A stretch of 36,936 nt of DNA from Bacteroidales bacterium (GCA_027858835.1 JAQIBY010000184.1:1-36936); one strand, 5' to 3'; counted from the first letter of the stretch, positions 8,881-20,220 are shown. A program made the numbers and translations. The notes: generated by a model from the sequence alone, not told the origin.

Positions 8881-11340
8881 TTACACAAACAAATTCCCCA
8901 CCGCAACAATCAGATAACTCACTGTCCAAGCGAAACTCAAAGGAAAAGCAACGGCAAACAACATCCATGCCCATGAGTTTATTTCCCGACGCATAGCCGC
9001 TAAAGTTCCAAAGCACGGGAAATACAGCAAAATGAAAACAAGAAAAGCAAAATACGTCAATCGGGATTTTTCATGTCGTGTTTGCTCAGCGCGTAAATTT
9101 TCAACTAAACTTATACTGCCTTCATCATTGCCTTGCTCGGATTGATACAAAACACCCATTGTGCTGACAACCACCTCTTTTGCCATGATTCCCGTTAAAA
9201 TACTCACAGACATTTTCCAATCAAAACCCATCGGTTCAAACACCGGCTGAATGGCTTTTCCTGTTTTACTGATGTATGAATTTTCCAATAATTCAGCTTG
9301 CTTTTCAGTTTCAAGTCGGTTTATCTCGTCAGTGTACCATTCAATAGAATCCTCAGATCTTGTTTGATCCTGCATGACTTGTATCAAATCAATTGAATCA
9401 TCATATTTTGCAATGGTCTCTTCGCTTCTCGGGAAATAACTTAAAGCCCATACAATAATGGAAGCACCAAGAATAATGGTTCCCATTTTCTTAATAAAGT
9501 GCAGCGACTTCAACCATGTATGTTTCAGCAGTGATTTTCCGCCCGGCATCCGATAAGGAGGCAGTTCCATAATAAACGGACTAACATGTTTTGAGAAAAC
9601 TGTCTTACTCAAAACCAAGGATGTCAGAAACGCGGCAAGAATTCCAATACCGTAAATCGAGAATAAAAGCAAAGACTCATGTGCCGGAAAAAATGCACTG
9701 ATAAACAACACATAAACCGGCAATCGTGCGGAACAAGACATAAACGGGATCACCATCATGGTTAATATACGATCACGTTTATTTTCAATAGTTCGGGTTG
9801 CCATAATGGCAGGCACATTACAACCAAATCCCATTAACAGCGGGATAAACGATTTTCCGTGCAATCCGGCTTTTTGCATGAATTTATCCATCAAAAACGC
9901 AGAGCGGGACATGTACCCGGAATCCTCCATCAAGCTAATCATGAAAAACAAAATCATGATGCTCGGCAGAAAAACCAGCACACCTCCTACTCCACCGATG
10001 ATTCCGTTAATTAACAAATCGGAAAATACTCCGGGGTTCATCCAATTGCTTAACCCGGCACCCAAACTGCCAATCCCACTTTCTATCCATTGCATGGGAT
10101 ATTCACCCAAGCGGAATGTCAAGAAAAACATTAACCAGACAAACAGGAAAAAGATGGGAAGCCCGAGTCGCTCGTGTGTAAGGACTGAGTCTATCTTTTG
10201 TGAGATATTTTGCTTGTGGTTATCGCCGGATTTATAAACTTTCGCAAGAATACTTCGGATATATGAGTAACGTTTTTCAACAATTCTGCGCTCTAGTTCA
10301 GCATCACTGAATTCACAGTTTTCCAGGATAATTTTGGATCGAATCGAAAGCAATTCATTTTTGTGTGCATGAAATTCAGGGATTGTCCATAAATAAGATT
10401 CGCCGGCAAATAAAGAAACGGCATAAAACCGCTGGAGAAATTGCCCCGGGAGCTCAATATTTACATTTTGCTCAGCAAAGCGTTTAATTGCATATTCAAT
10501 TTCAGCAGAATATTGCAACTGTGCAGTTTTTTTTATAAAAACCGGTTTCTCATGATATGCTGCTGCAGTTTTAAAAAGACTTTTAACTGCTTTACCTTCT
10601 TTCCCAACTGTTGGAACAACGGGGACTCCGAGCAGTTCTTCAAACTTTTCAAGATCAAGACTGGCTTTGTCATCTTCCAACTCATCGTACATATTTAAAG
10701 CAATCACGGTTTTAATTCCAGTTTCGCGCAATTGAGTTGTTAAATAAAGATTTCGCTCAAGATTTCCGGCATCAACCACATTGATAATTAAATCCGGGGT
10801 TTCGTGAAGCAATGAGGCAGCAACAAATTTTTCATCAGGAGATTGCCCTGACAAAGAATAGGTTCCGGGTAAATCGATGAGTCTGATTTTTTTGCCATCC
10901 ACTTTTAAAACCGCTTCTTTTGCAGCAACGGTAACACCGGAATAATTTGCAACCCGTTCTCTCGAGCCGGTTGCAAAATTGAAGATACTGGTTTTTCCAC
11001 AGTTCGGATTACCGACAAGTGCGATTGTTATATCCGGGTTGGAAGCATTTCTCAATGATGCGCCTTCCTGATTTTCCTCAAATATTAAATCATCTGTTAA
11101 TTTGTCAGGCTCATCATCAATGCTAATATTAACAAGATCTGCTTCTGCTTTTCTAAGTGAAATTTTAAATCCGTCCAAATCATATTCCAACGGCTCCGAG
11201 AAAGGGGCTCTTTTTATCAACACGATTTTCTTCCCGCTGACAAAGCCCATTTCCATTAAGCGTCTGGAAATTTCAGTTTCTCCGGACACGAACAAGACTC
11301 TTGCCTTTTCTCCTCGTTTCAGTTCCGTCAGCTTCATCAT
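8881..11340 (-). CDS. feoB: FeoA-FeoB fusion ferrous iron transporter
   Basis: N-terminal FeoA domain (LTELKRGEKARVLFVSGETEISRRLMEMGFVSG), FeoB G domain (LVGNPNCGKTSIFN, DLPGTYSL) and FeoB membrane domain. Confidence 0.96.
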   Translation of the reverse strand: MMKLTELKRGEKARVLFVSGETEISRRLMEMGFVSGKKIVLIKRAPFSEPLEYDLDGFKISLRKAEADLVNISIDDEPDKLTDDLIFEENQEGASLRNASNPDITIALVGNPNCGKTSIFNFATGSRERVANYSGVTVAAKEAVLKVDGKKIRLIDLPGTYSLSGQSPDEKFVAASLLHETPDLIINVVDAGNLERNLYLTTQLRETGIKTVIALNMYDELEDDKASLDLEKFEELLGVPVVPTVGKEGKAVKSLFKTAAAYHEKPVFIKKTAQLQYSAEIEYAIKRFAEQNVNIELPGQFLQRFYAVSLFAGESYLWTIPEFHAHKNELLSIRSKIILENCEFSDAELERRIVEKRYSYIRSILAKVYKSGDNHKQNISQKIDSVLTHERLGLPIFFLFVWLMFFLTFRLGEYPMQWIESGIGSLGAGLSNWMNPGVFSDLLINGIIGGVGGVLVFLPSIMILFFMISLMEDSGYMSRSAFLMDKFMQKAGLHGKSFIPLLMGFGCNVPAIMATRTIENKRDRILTMMVIPFMSCSARLPVYVLFISAFFPAHESLLLFSIYGIGILAAFLTSLVLSKTVFSKHVSPFIMELPPYRMPGGKSLLKHTWLKSLHFIKKMGTIILGASIIVWALSYFPRSEETIAKYDDSIDLIQVMQDQTRSEDSIEWYTDEINRLETEKQAELLENSYISKTGKAIQPVFEPMGFDWKMSVSILTGIMAKEVVVSTMGVLYQSEQGNDEGSISLVENLRAEQTRHEKSRLTYFAFLVFILLYFPCFGTLAAMRREINSWAWMLFAVAFPLSFAWTVSYLIVAVGNLFV

Positions 11341-11423
11341 AAAATCGCGCTCGCTTTCTTCTTTATCAGCAACAAAAATAATGGAACAGCTTGAAATTAC
11401 CTATCCCCAAATTTTGTGATTTT

Positions 11424-12191
11424 TCAAATTTCAATTATCCCTTCAAACACAAAATTCACAGGTCCTTTTAACCAAATATTCACGAATCGACTTTCATTCC
11501 GGTGTAAACTCACCGACAAATCACCCCCTAGCATATGAACCAGAATTTCAGCATCGTCAAGCTTATGTTTAATTGCCTGATAAACAGCACCTGCAACGGC
11601 TCCGGTTCCACAGGCTAAGGTTTCATCTTCAACCCCGCGTTCGTAAGTACGTTGATGTATTTCAGTTGGTGATAAAGCCTCAATAAAATTCACATTACAA
11701 CCTCCGGGCGCAAATCGTTCATCAAAACGGATTTTCCGTCCTTCACGAACTACATCAAAATCAGGCAAATAAGTTACTTCCTCAACATAATGCGGACTGC
11801 CGGTCTCAAACAGTTGAGCGTTTGATTTCTGTGGAATATCGACATCTATCATTTTTAATTTGACCTGATTTTTTAAAATAATTGCAGAATGGGCTCCATC
11901 AACCGCATCAAAGCGACAACGGTCTTTAATCAATCCCAAATCAGCAGCAAACCTGACAATACTTCGGCCACCGTTTCCGCACATGCTTGCGAGTTTCCCG
12001 TCGGCATTGTGATAATGCATGCTAAAATCAAATTTACTTGACTGGCGCAGAAAAATGACACCGTCTGCTCCAATTCCGAACCGACGATCACATAATTTTT
12101 CAATCTGAGCTTCACTCAAATTCGCTGATTTATCCATTTCATTAAAAAGGATAAAATCGTTTCCTGCCGCTTGATACTTATAAAACTTCAT
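11424..12191 (-). CDS. dapF: Diaminopimelate epimerase
   Basis: MKFYKYQAAGNDFILF, MCGNGGRSIVRFA, ERGVEDETLACGTGAVA; internal ATG at 12191 preferred over 12227. Confidence 0.95.
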   Translation of the reverse strand: MKFYKYQAAGNDFILFNEMDKSANLSEAQIEKLCDRRFGIGADGVIFLRQSSKFDFSMHYHNADGKLASMCGNGGRSIVRFAADLGLIKDRCRFDAVDGAHSAIILKNQVKLKMIDVDIPQKSNAQLFETGSPHYVEEVTYLPDFDVVREGRKIRFDERFAPGGCNVNFIEALSPTEIHQRTYERGVEDETLACGTGAVAGAVYQAIKHKLDDAEILVHMLGGDLSVSLHRNESRFVNIWLKGPVNFVFEGIIEI

Positions 12192-12323
12192 TAGCATAAT
12201 CCAATCGTTAATCTCATCGGACAGCAATCAATAGAAAGCTTTCCTAAAATTTTGTTAAAAACAAAACAGTTTAACTATCTGTTTCGTTCATTGAATAGCA
12301 AAATTAATTAAATATTTATCGTT

Positions 12324-13784
12324 ATGAATGCAAAACAGATTTTGATGTCCGTATTTTTTGGAATAATCGGTGGAGTGATTGCATTTTTTGCAGTTCAGGC
12401 AATCTCCGACAAACCATCTAAAACAACCAGCCAATCAGCAGAACATACACTCATAGAAGCTTACAAATCGCCAGAACATTATGCAAAGCAGACAGCTCTT
12501 TCGAGTTTCGGTAATAATGCATATCCTGATTTTAATGAGGCTGCCGAATCCAGTTTGACTTCTGTTGTGCATATTACCACCCAATACAATCAAACAAATT
12601 ACAGCATTTATGATTTCATTTTCGGTACTGGGCCATCTTCAAATCGTCCCGTAACAAGCTCTGGATCTGGGGTCATTGTTTCTCCTGACGGATACATTGT
12701 TACCAACAATCATGTCATTGCAAAAAGTCAGCGCATGACCGTTGTGCTGAATGATAAGCACAGTTATACGGCGGAATTAGTAGGAACCGATGAAAGCACA
12801 GATATTGCTCTGCTAAAGGTTGATGCCGAAAATTTGCCCTATATGAAATACGGTGACAGCGATGAAATAAAAATCGGAGAATGGGTTTTGGCTGTCGGAA
12901 ATCCGTTTAATTTAAACTCAACGGTTACAGCAGGCATAGTATCCGCGAAAGCGAGAAATATCAACATTTTATCAGGGCAATACGGAATAGAATCATTCAT
13001 TCAAACCGATGCAGCCGTAAACCCCGGAAACAGTGGAGGAGCACTTGTCAACACCGACGGACAGCTGATTGGCATTAACACTGCCATCGCAAGTAAAACA
13101 GGATCTTATGTCGGATATTCGTTTGCAATCCCAGTAAATATTGTCCGGAAAATTGTTGCTGATATTATGGAATTCGGCGAAGTGCAACGCGCATATTTGG
13201 GAATTTCCATGGCAGATATTGATGCAAAACTCGCAAAAGCAGCAGACATCAAAGAGATTAAAGGCGTGTATGTTGCATCTGTTATTGAAGACGGAGCAGC
13301 AAACAAGGTCGGAATTAATGCCGGAGATGTTATTCTGGGATTTGACGACAAGCCAATTAACAGTACGAGTGAACTTATGGAGCAGTTAAGTAAATATCGT
13401 CCCGGTGATAAGATGAAGATTTCTGTTCGCAGAGAAAACAAAATCAGAGATTTTCGTGTTGAATTACAAAATAAATTTGGAAATACTGCCATTGTTCAAG
13501 CCGACAAGCTTGATGAGCTCGGAGCAAGTTTCCAAAGTTTGAGTGATGAAGAAAAGCGAATTTACCGTTTGCGTAACGGAGTGAGAGTGGAAAAAATTTA
13601 TCCTGGGGTGTTTATGGACAATCGAGTAAGAGAAGGTTTTATCATCACATCAATGAATAATCAAGCGATTAATTCAGGAAATGACATTCGAAATGTTTTA
13701 AAAGACAGTAAAAATGAACAAATTTATATGGAAGGGCTTTATCCGAACGGTCATATTGCTCAGTACACATTCACAATCGAGTAA
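12324..13784 (+). CDS. HtrA/Deg-type serine endoprotease with PDZ domains
   Basis: TNNHVIAK, STDIALLKV, NPGNSGGALV catalytic triad; PDZ segments RAYLGISMADI and GVYVASVIEDGAANKVGINAGDVI. Confidence 0.95.
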   Translation: MNAKQILMSVFFGIIGGVIAFFAVQAISDKPSKTTSQSAEHTLIEAYKSPEHYAKQTALSSFGNNAYPDFNEAAESSLTSVVHITTQYNQTNYSIYDFIFGTGPSSNRPVTSSGSGVIVSPDGYIVTNNHVIAKSQRMTVVLNDKHSYTAELVGTDESTDIALLKVDAENLPYMKYGDSDEIKIGEWVLAVGNPFNLNSTVTAGIVSAKARNINILSGQYGIESFIQTDAAVNPGNSGGALVNTDGQLIGINTAIASKTGSYVGYSFAIPVNIVRKIVADIMEFGEVQRAYLGISMADIDAKLAKAADIKEIKGVYVASVIEDGAANKVGINAGDVILGFDDKPINSTSELMEQLSKYRPGDKMKISVRRENKIRDFRVELQNKFGNTAIVQADKLDELGASFQSLSDEEKRIYRLRNGVRVEKIYPGVFMDNRVREGFIITSMNNQAINSGNDIRNVLKDSKNEQIYMEGLYPNGHIAQYTFTIE

Positions 13785-13935
13785 TATGTATTTTATTTCA
13801 CGGAATTTGTCGCAAAGATTTATTTTTCTAAAAAAAATGGTATAATTTTACAACCTTTTTTGAATACATACGTATTGACTGAGGTGTAATAATAAATTTG
13901 AGTTTAAATAACAGTTTTATCGTTGAAGGAAATAT

Positions 13936-14796
13936 ATGAGACAGCTAAAAATTACGAAATCGATTACCAATCGTGAGAGTGCATCATTAGATAAGTATTT
14001 ACAGGAGATTGGTAAGGAAGAATTAATTACCGTCGAAGAGGAGGTCGAACTCGCACAGCGGATTAAACAAGGCGACCAAAAAGCATTAGAAAAGTTGACT
14101 AGAGCGAATCTTCGTTTTGTTGTCTCTGTTGCAAAACAGTATCAAAACCAGGGATTAAGTCTGCCCGATTTAATTAATGAAGGAAATTTGGGACTGATAA
14201 AAGCAGCTGAGAAATTTGATGAAACCCGTGGATTTAAGTTTATCTCTTATGCAGTGTGGTGGATTCGTCAGAGTATTCTTCAGGCTTTAGCCGAGCAGTC
14301 AAGAATTGTACGTCTGCCACTGAATCAGGTTGGTTCTTTAAATAAGATTAACAAAGCATTTTCAAAATTTGAACAGGAAAACGAACGGAAACCGACATCT
14401 GAAGAACTGAGTCAGGCATTAGAAATTCCTCCAGAAAAAGTTTCTGACACACTCAGAGTTTCAGGGCGACATGTTTCTGTCGATGCTCCTTTTGTTTCCG
14501 GTGAGGAAAATTCACTCCTAGATGTACTTGAGAATTCAGATTCTCCCGCTGCAGATAACGGACTGCTTAACGAGTCACTCAGTCGTGAAATTTACCGTGC
14601 ATTAGCAACACTTACTGAACGGGAACGCGACATTATTCGCTACTTTTTCGGTATCGGATGTCAGGAAATGACACTTGAAGAAATTGGAGAAACGTTTTCA
14701 TTAACCCGTGAACGTGTAAGGCAAATCAAGGAAAAAGCAATCCGTCGTTTACGACATACTACACGAAGCAAATTATTAAAAACATATTTAGGTTAA
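13936..14796 (+). CDS. rpoD: Primary sigma factor RpoD/SigA (short Bacteroidetes form)
   Basis: [56 protein letters not shown] and region 4 [28 protein letters not shown]. Confidence 0.95.
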   Translation: MRQLKITKSITNRESASLDKYLQEIGKEELITVEEEVELAQRIKQGDQKALEKLTRANLRFVVSVAKQYQNQGLSLPDLINEGNLGLIKAAEKFDETRGFKFISYAVWWIRQSILQALAEQSRIVRLPLNQVGSLNKINKAFSKFEQENERKPTSEELSQALEIPPEKVSDTLRVSGRHVSVDAPFVSGEENSLLDVLENSDSPAADNGLLNESLSREIYRALATLTERERDIIRYFFGIGCQEMTLEEIGETFSLTRERVRQIKEKAIRRLRHTTRSKLLKTYLG

Positions 14797-14830
14797 AATA
14801 AATTTATTTTACATTATTGGTTAATACTTA

Positions 14831-14862
14831 ACTGCCTGAAAATTTTCAGGCAGTTTTTTTTT
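14831..14862 (+). terminator. Rho-independent terminator after rpoD
   Basis: Perfect 24-nt palindrome ACTGCCTGAAAATTTTCAGGCAGT followed by a T-run. Confidence 0.92.
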
Positions 14863-14934
14863 GTATGGTTTCATTTTTGCAAATCAATGAACTTTTATTT
14901 TCAGAAAGTGTTCTTTAGAAAACAAGATTTCTAA

Positions 14935-15573
14935 ATGAAAAACTTAGGAAACATACGTCAGGATTATGATAAATACCATCTGGATATAAGCAAGTTATCT
15001 AAAAACCCCTTCGACTTATTCAAATTGTGGATGGAAGATGCAGAAACAAATCAAATTCCCGATTATAATGCAATGGTTTTAACGAGTTCAGACGATAATA
15101 ATCAGCCCAATGCCAGAGTCGTCCTTTTGCGTGAACTCACAGAAAACGGGCTTATCTTTTTTACTAATTACAAGAGTCGAAAAGGGCAAGAAATTGCCAT
15201 GAATTCCAAAGTGCATGTCTTATTCTTTTGGTCGGATTTACAGCGCCAAATTCGTATAGAAGCGATTGCAGAGAAAAGCAGTAAAGAAATTTCGGATGCA
15301 TATTTTGCAAGTCGTCCACGAGAGTCACAACTATCTTCATGGGCATCCATGCAAAGTCAAGAACTGGAATCACCGGAAGTATTGAGAAATACACTAAAGG
15401 CAATAGAAGCTAAATTTAAAGATCGGGAAGTTCCTCGTCCTGAATTTTGGGGAGGATACCTGCTTAAACCGAAACGATGGGAGTTCTGGCAAGGACAAAC
15501 CGCCAGATTGCACCAACGTGTGGTATATGAAAACAAAAATCAGCCTTGGAATCGGCAATTACTGTATCCTTAA
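14935..15573 (+). CDS. pdxH: Pyridoxamine 5'-phosphate oxidase
   Basis: NAMVLTSSDDNNQPNARVVLLRE, FFTNYKSRKGQEI, ASRPRESQLSSWASMQSQ, C-terminal NQPWNRQLLYP. Confidence 0.95.
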   Translation: MKNLGNIRQDYDKYHLDISKLSKNPFDLFKLWMEDAETNQIPDYNAMVLTSSDDNNQPNARVVLLRELTENGLIFFTNYKSRKGQEIAMNSKVHVLFFWSDLQRQIRIEAIAEKSSKEISDAYFASRPRESQLSSWASMQSQELESPEVLRNTLKAIEAKFKDREVPRPEFWGGYLLKPKRWEFWQGQTARLHQRVVYENKNQPWNRQLLYP

Positions 15574-15666
15574 ATATTCACTTCTATCAGGTATGCCGGG
15601 GATAACAATACGGGGTCTGCTGACTGTAGTATTTCGTCCACTGTTGACCAGACAAGTGCGGAATAA

Positions 15667-17265
15667 CTAAATATCAATCAGCTTATCAACTTCAGATTCA
15701 AACGCTTTCAAATGAGTAGCCATAAGTATGCTCATTTCAGGATAAGAATACTTAATGTTTCGGAAAATTTCAATTGCATTTTCTGTACTGATGCCAGCGG
15801 TCGGTTCATCGACAACCAATAATTGTGGATTTTTCAACAGCGCTTGTGCCAACAACAATTTCTTACGCTGTCCGCCACTTAGCGTTTCGCCATTTTCACC
15901 TAACCATGTGTCCAAACCGTTTGGAAGTGATAAATACCAACTTGTCAAATCAACCGTTTTCAGTGCTTGCTCAATTGGCTTGGCATCATATCCCTCAAAG
16001 TTTTCACGCAAAGTTCCAGTGAGCAAATAAGCTTTTTGAGTAACATAAATACACTCAGGAACAGGTAAATGAGCTATCTCTTCCTCGCCGTTCCATCTTA
16101 TGCTGCCGGTATGCCGGTATTCCGGGTAAAACAAGCTATTCAAAATAGTGGTTTTCCCTTTTCCGGTTTCTCCGTACAAGGCAATCCATTCTCCTTTTCT
16201 GATTTCCACACTTACTCCCTCAGTAAGAACAGGTGTTTCTGGAATTTTTGCACTGACAGCTCGTAAACTTAAACTTTCGAAACCTATATTGACTTGCACG
16301 CTTTCATGAACCTGTTCCTTAGGTTTAATAATCGAATTGATATCTTTAATTTGATGAGCGACTGAGCTTTTTTCTGATTTCCCGGAAAATAGCATTTCAG
16401 ACAGCTCTGCCTGTGCCATAATTCCAAAAAATATCCCGATTGCCATCGCCGCACTAATGTCATAATTACTTGAATTCCAAAGAATAAAAATAGCAATGCA
16501 GCTAAAGCCAAAACCTACAATCGTTTGCAGAGAGAACGAATTTATTTGTAATTTGCTTTCTAAACGTTCGATTTTCAACATGCTGTCTTTTTGCTGGTTA
16601 ATGGCTTTCTCCTCTAAGTTATATTTTGTAATTTCTATTCTGCCTCTAAAGCTTTGAATGAGCGCTCGGTTATTTTCCTCACGCTGCAATTTCAGTTTTG
16701 CATAAAGTTTTCGGTTTTTCAGAAAAATGAATTGCGGAATAATGAACAGAAGCACAGCGGATGAAATCAAAAACTCAAGCGCAATTACTGTCGAAAATAC
16801 ATTTAAAAAGAAGAAATAGATGACAAGTGAAACAATCAGCGCAGAAAACGGCAAAAGCCAAAGTAGAATATGATTTAAAATCAAGTCAATGCCGTAGGTG
16901 CTGTTTTCCAGTATAGACGAGTTGTTATTGACTTGCTTTTTAAAATATGGAAATCTTGCAACCGACCGAAAAATCTTTAATTGCAAACTTCGTTGTGCTT
17001 CCATGGTTGTTTTGTGATTTTCTAGGCGCTCAAAATATCGGGTTGCCGTACGCAGCAATGCCAATAAGCGGATAATTGCCGAGGGAACTAAATACGAAAA
17101 GAACGCATTTGCCGTAATAAAAGCCAAACTACAGGACGCAAGAAACCATCCGGAAATCGCAGGTAGCGCAATGAAAGAAATTGTCCAGATGAGCAAGAGA
17201 AAAACACCTTTCAACCACCTCCCCGCTAAGGGCTGTATGATATGTTTAAAAATAAATTTATTCAT
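15667..17265 (-). CDS. cydC: Thiol reductant ABC exporter subunit CydC
   Basis: ABC exporter with Walker A GETGKGKTT and signature LSGGQRKKLLLAQALLKNPQLLVVDEPT; N-terminal LLALLRTATRYFERLENHKTT as in CydC. Confidence 0.88.
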   Translation of the reverse strand: MNKFIFKHIIQPLAGRWLKGVFLLLIWTISFIALPAISGWFLASCSLAFITANAFFSYLVPSAIIRLLALLRTATRYFERLENHKTTMEAQRSLQLKIFRSVARFPYFKKQVNNNSSILENSTYGIDLILNHILLWLLPFSALIVSLVIYFFFLNVFSTVIALEFLISSAVLLFIIPQFIFLKNRKLYAKLKLQREENNRALIQSFRGRIEITKYNLEEKAINQQKDSMLKIERLESKLQINSFSLQTIVGFGFSCIAIFILWNSSNYDISAAMAIGIFFGIMAQAELSEMLFSGKSEKSSVAHQIKDINSIIKPKEQVHESVQVNIGFESLSLRAVSAKIPETPVLTEGVSVEIRKGEWIALYGETGKGKTTILNSLFYPEYRHTGSIRWNGEEEIAHLPVPECIYVTQKAYLLTGTLRENFEGYDAKPIEQALKTVDLTSWYLSLPNGLDTWLGENGETLSGGQRKKLLLAQALLKNPQLLVVDEPTAGISTENAIEIFRNIKYSYPEMSILMATHLKAFESEVDKLIDI

Positions 17266-18904
17266 ACTCCATCTGCTCCCCCCAGTTTAAATTGAGAATT
17301 TCAGTCGCAATTTGCTCAAACTTAACCTCGTGTGAAGCAAGAATAACCAGCTTATTTTCAGCCAATTTCTCAATTTGCTCAAAAACAATTTCAACTGTCC
17401 CGCTGTCTAGATTCGCAGTCGGTTCGTCCAATATGGCGATTGGTTTCGGATACAGCATCATGCGGGCAAGTGTTACCAATTGTTTCTCGCCTCCTGAGAG
17501 CTGTTTCCCATCATGACTCAGCATGCTTTGCCATCCGTCATCCTTTTTAGCCAAAACTTTATCTAAAAACGCGGGATATTGGTTTTCATTTTTAAATTCC
17601 TTGTCGAGAAATACATTGTATCGCAATGTTCCGTCAAAGATAAACGGAAACTGATTCATGTAAGACGAATTTGTTTTAAGCCATTGCAATGACTGTTGGC
17701 TGTTATTTCCATTTACGGATATCCTGCCATCATCAAGGATTAAATTGCCCGAAAAGATTTTCAACAAAGTCGATTTTCCCGATCCTGATATGCCTTTTAT
17801 CAGTACCAGACCTTTCCTTGGTAGCTTCAAATGAATATTGTGCAGCACTTTTTCCATGCTATTCGGATATGCAAAACTCAAGGCATTGATTTCAAGCGTC
17901 GAAAACGGTTCATTGTCAATTGTGGAGGGCGCTTCAATCTCCTCATTGTCCAATAAGGGCATCAATAATTTAGCCGATGCCAGCGCTTTATTTCTGTCAT
18001 GATATGCACTCACAAATTTCCTCAAGTAAAAGAAAAAATAAGGAGCCAAAATGAGCAAAAAGAGCGCAATATGAAAATCATATCCTTTGCCGTAATTGCT
18101 TCCGGGAATGATTCCGAGAAGACTTAACCCAAGATAAATCGCAACTCCGGCAATGGCAATTGAAACAAATAACTCCAATAATGCCGAAGACAAAATGGCA
18201 ATCCGCATGACATTGGAAGTTGCACTATTGAGCGCCTTGCTTTTTTTCGACAAAAAACGGGATTGCAATTTTAGGTTATCTAAATTCACGATTTCGGCAA
18301 TTGTATGAAGACGATTGTAAAAGACTGCCGAATATTTCATAAACAAATTGATGTGTTTTTTATGCAGCGATGTCGCGCCAACGCCAATCATTTTCATCAA
18401 CAAAGGAATCACCAGTATGGAAACCAAAAGAGTTATTCCCACCCATATTTCAAGCCAAAAACTCAGACCCAACAAAAGCACTCCAACCTCTACTGACGCA
18501 ATGGCATAAGGAATAAAAAATGAAAAGAAAGGTTTTAAATCATCGCTAACTCTCGTAACCAACAAAGTACTTGAGACCGAATCTTTTTGACTGGTGTTTA
18601 ATAAGTTAGGATAAAGCTTCTTTTTAATTTCGGATACAATAAAATTTCCTGCCTGATAGTTAATTATTGAGGAAAAATGGGCAAAAACATATCTGCCCGC
18701 AAGGAAAGCAAATGCATAAAGCAGTTTGTCAGGGAGTATCAGCCCCTCATTCAGCCAAATTGTAGCAAAATCGGACAAATACCAACTAAAAACGACAAAA
18801 CATCCGGCACTTAAAAGTGTAAAAACCGAAGCAGAGATATACGAGCGTTTTGCTTCGCGTATCCATTGAATGAGCCAGCGGGATGCACTTTCCGGATTTT
18901 TCAT
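17258..18904 (-). CDS. cydD: Thiol reductant ABC exporter subunit CydD
   Basis: ABC exporter with GISGSGKSTLLKIFSG and LSGGEKQLVTLARMMLYPKPIAILDEPT; overlaps the downstream cydC by 8 nt. Confidence 0.88.
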   Translation of the reverse strand: MKNPESASRWLIQWIREAKRSYISASVFTLLSAGCFVVFSWYLSDFATIWLNEGLILPDKLLYAFAFLAGRYVFAHFSSIINYQAGNFIVSEIKKKLYPNLLNTSQKDSVSSTLLVTRVSDDLKPFFSFFIPYAIASVEVGVLLLGLSFWLEIWVGITLLVSILVIPLLMKMIGVGATSLHKKHINLFMKYSAVFYNRLHTIAEIVNLDNLKLQSRFLSKKSKALNSATSNVMRIAILSSALLELFVSIAIAGVAIYLGLSLLGIIPGSNYGKGYDFHIALFLLILAPYFFFYLRKFVSAYHDRNKALASAKLLMPLLDNEEIEAPSTIDNEPFSTLEINALSFAYPNSMEKVLHNIHLKLPRKGLVLIKGISGSGKSTLLKIFSGNLILDDGRISVNGNNSQQSLQWLKTNSSYMNQFPFIFDGTLRYNVFLDKEFKNENQYPAFLDKVLAKKDDGWQSMLSHDGKQLSGGEKQLVTLARMMLYPKPIAILDEPTANLDSGTVEIVFEQIEKLAENKLVILASHEVKFEQIATEILNLNWGEQMEYE

Positions 18905-18983
18905 TGACTAGTCCGTTTTTTTTCTTTGTACGTTTCAACCGGCTAAGTTAATAATTTACATGAAAATTGCGGGAGGGAGATCC

Positions 18984-19508
18984 TTAACGGGTTTCCAGCA
19001 TGGTAATTGTCTTTTTATCGACATGAGGAAGGGCTTTTATCGTTTTTTTATTCGGCAAAAATTTTGAATCGAGACTACCCAATTTTACGATAAAACCGGC
19101 TTGATTTCTTACCATTTCAACAAAATCACTGTATTCTATAATCGCCTCATAACGATAGACATAAGCATTTTTTATCGGCTCAGCATACACTTTTTCTGCA
19201 GCAATTAAGGATGTCTCATTTAAACCAACTGCACATTCTGAATGTCCTGACAAAGCTGCTTCAGAATACACGCTAAACATCATCCGCACTTGTGGTGAGT
19301 CAACCGTATCGCGAAAGGTGAAATCAACACTTGCTTCTAATTCATCATTGCTTTCATAATCCAATGGTTTCACAAAGTACTGAACAGCACCAATATCGGT
19401 ATAAAACAGATGCACGTATTTTTCTGTTTTTCCGGTGCTTTTAATGCCGGTACAAGAAAATAGAAATAAGGAAATTAAACTAAAAAATACGATTTGCCGG
19501 AGTTTCAT
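18984..19508 (-). CDS. Hypothetical lipoprotein
   Basis: Lipobox LFSC after MKLRQIVFFSLISLF; no family recognised. Internal ATG 19508 preferred over 19526. Confidence 0.7.
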   Translation of the reverse strand: MKLRQIVFFSLISLFLFSCTGIKSTGKTEKYVHLFYTDIGAVQYFVKPLDYESNDELEASVDFTFRDTVDSPQVRMMFSVYSEAALSGHSECAVGLNETSLIAAEKVYAEPIKNAYVYRYEAIIEYSDFVEMVRNQAGFIVKLGSLDSKFLPNKKTIKALPHVDKKTITMLETR

Positions 19509-20061
19509 TATTTTGGAATTTTTCATAAATAAATGCAGAATCTTTGCTCACAAAGCTAAACAAATAATTTTGATTTTTTTTAATCAGATATCTTACCGAA
19601 TACAGAGAGTCATGATGATTTAGCAAACGAATAACTTTTTCGGTTTCAATCATCTCAAGAAAAGCCGTGTCATTTGTTTCATATACCTGCGCCAAATCGG
19701 TGATGGATTTCCCGATAATCATGCCAATAAACAGCTCATAGTTTTCTGAAACGACATACCGGTTTAATGGAATTTGAGCAGTGGGTAAATCGTTATATAA
19801 GAAATACTTTTCAATAATTGATGAATCAATTTCACCTTCTGTTTCCATGCTATCCAATTGAAAAGAAAGATTATTTCCGAAGCTGATTTTTTCAATTTCA
19901 ACATATACACCGGCCACTGAATCGTAAATAGAATCTGTTTGATAACCTTTCAAATGCGAGAAGCCTTTAACCTCTTGATTATCTGGTTGTTTTGGTGATT
20001 GGCAAGCGACGAGCACTCCCAGTGCTACTACAATTAATATGGATAGCTTTTTCATTTTCAA
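19480..20061 (-). CDS. Hypothetical lipoprotein
   Basis: MKMKKLSILIVVALGVLVAC lipobox; its 3' end overlaps the start of the following lipoprotein gene. Confidence 0.72.
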   Translation of the reverse strand: MKMKKLSILIVVALGVLVACQSPKQPDNQEVKGFSHLKGYQTDSIYDSVAGVYVEIEKISFGNNLSFQLDSMETEGEIDSSIIEKYFLYNDLPTAQIPLNRYVVSENYELFIGMIIGKSITDLAQVYETNDTAFLEMIETEKVIRLLNHHDSLYSVRYLIKKNQNYLFSFVSKDSAFIYEKFQNNETPANRIF

Positions 20062-20220
20062 AAAGAATTAACGGAAAATATTCAGTAAAATAAACTCTGA
20101 CTCTGATAAGAAAACGTCAAAGATAATGTGCTATATTGCGATGTACTGATCCATCCGCCGACGAGGAAGTGAGCAATTGTCAAAATACAATATTTGGCGT
20201 TTTCTTGCAGAAACTAATTA

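Noticed and set aside
9758-10237. 159-aa ORF antisense to feoAB
   Set aside because: Fully inside the FeoB coding region, with no independent support.
13106-13492. 128-aa minus ORF and the 82-aa plus ORF within htrA
   Set aside because: Overlap the well-supported HtrA/Deg frame.
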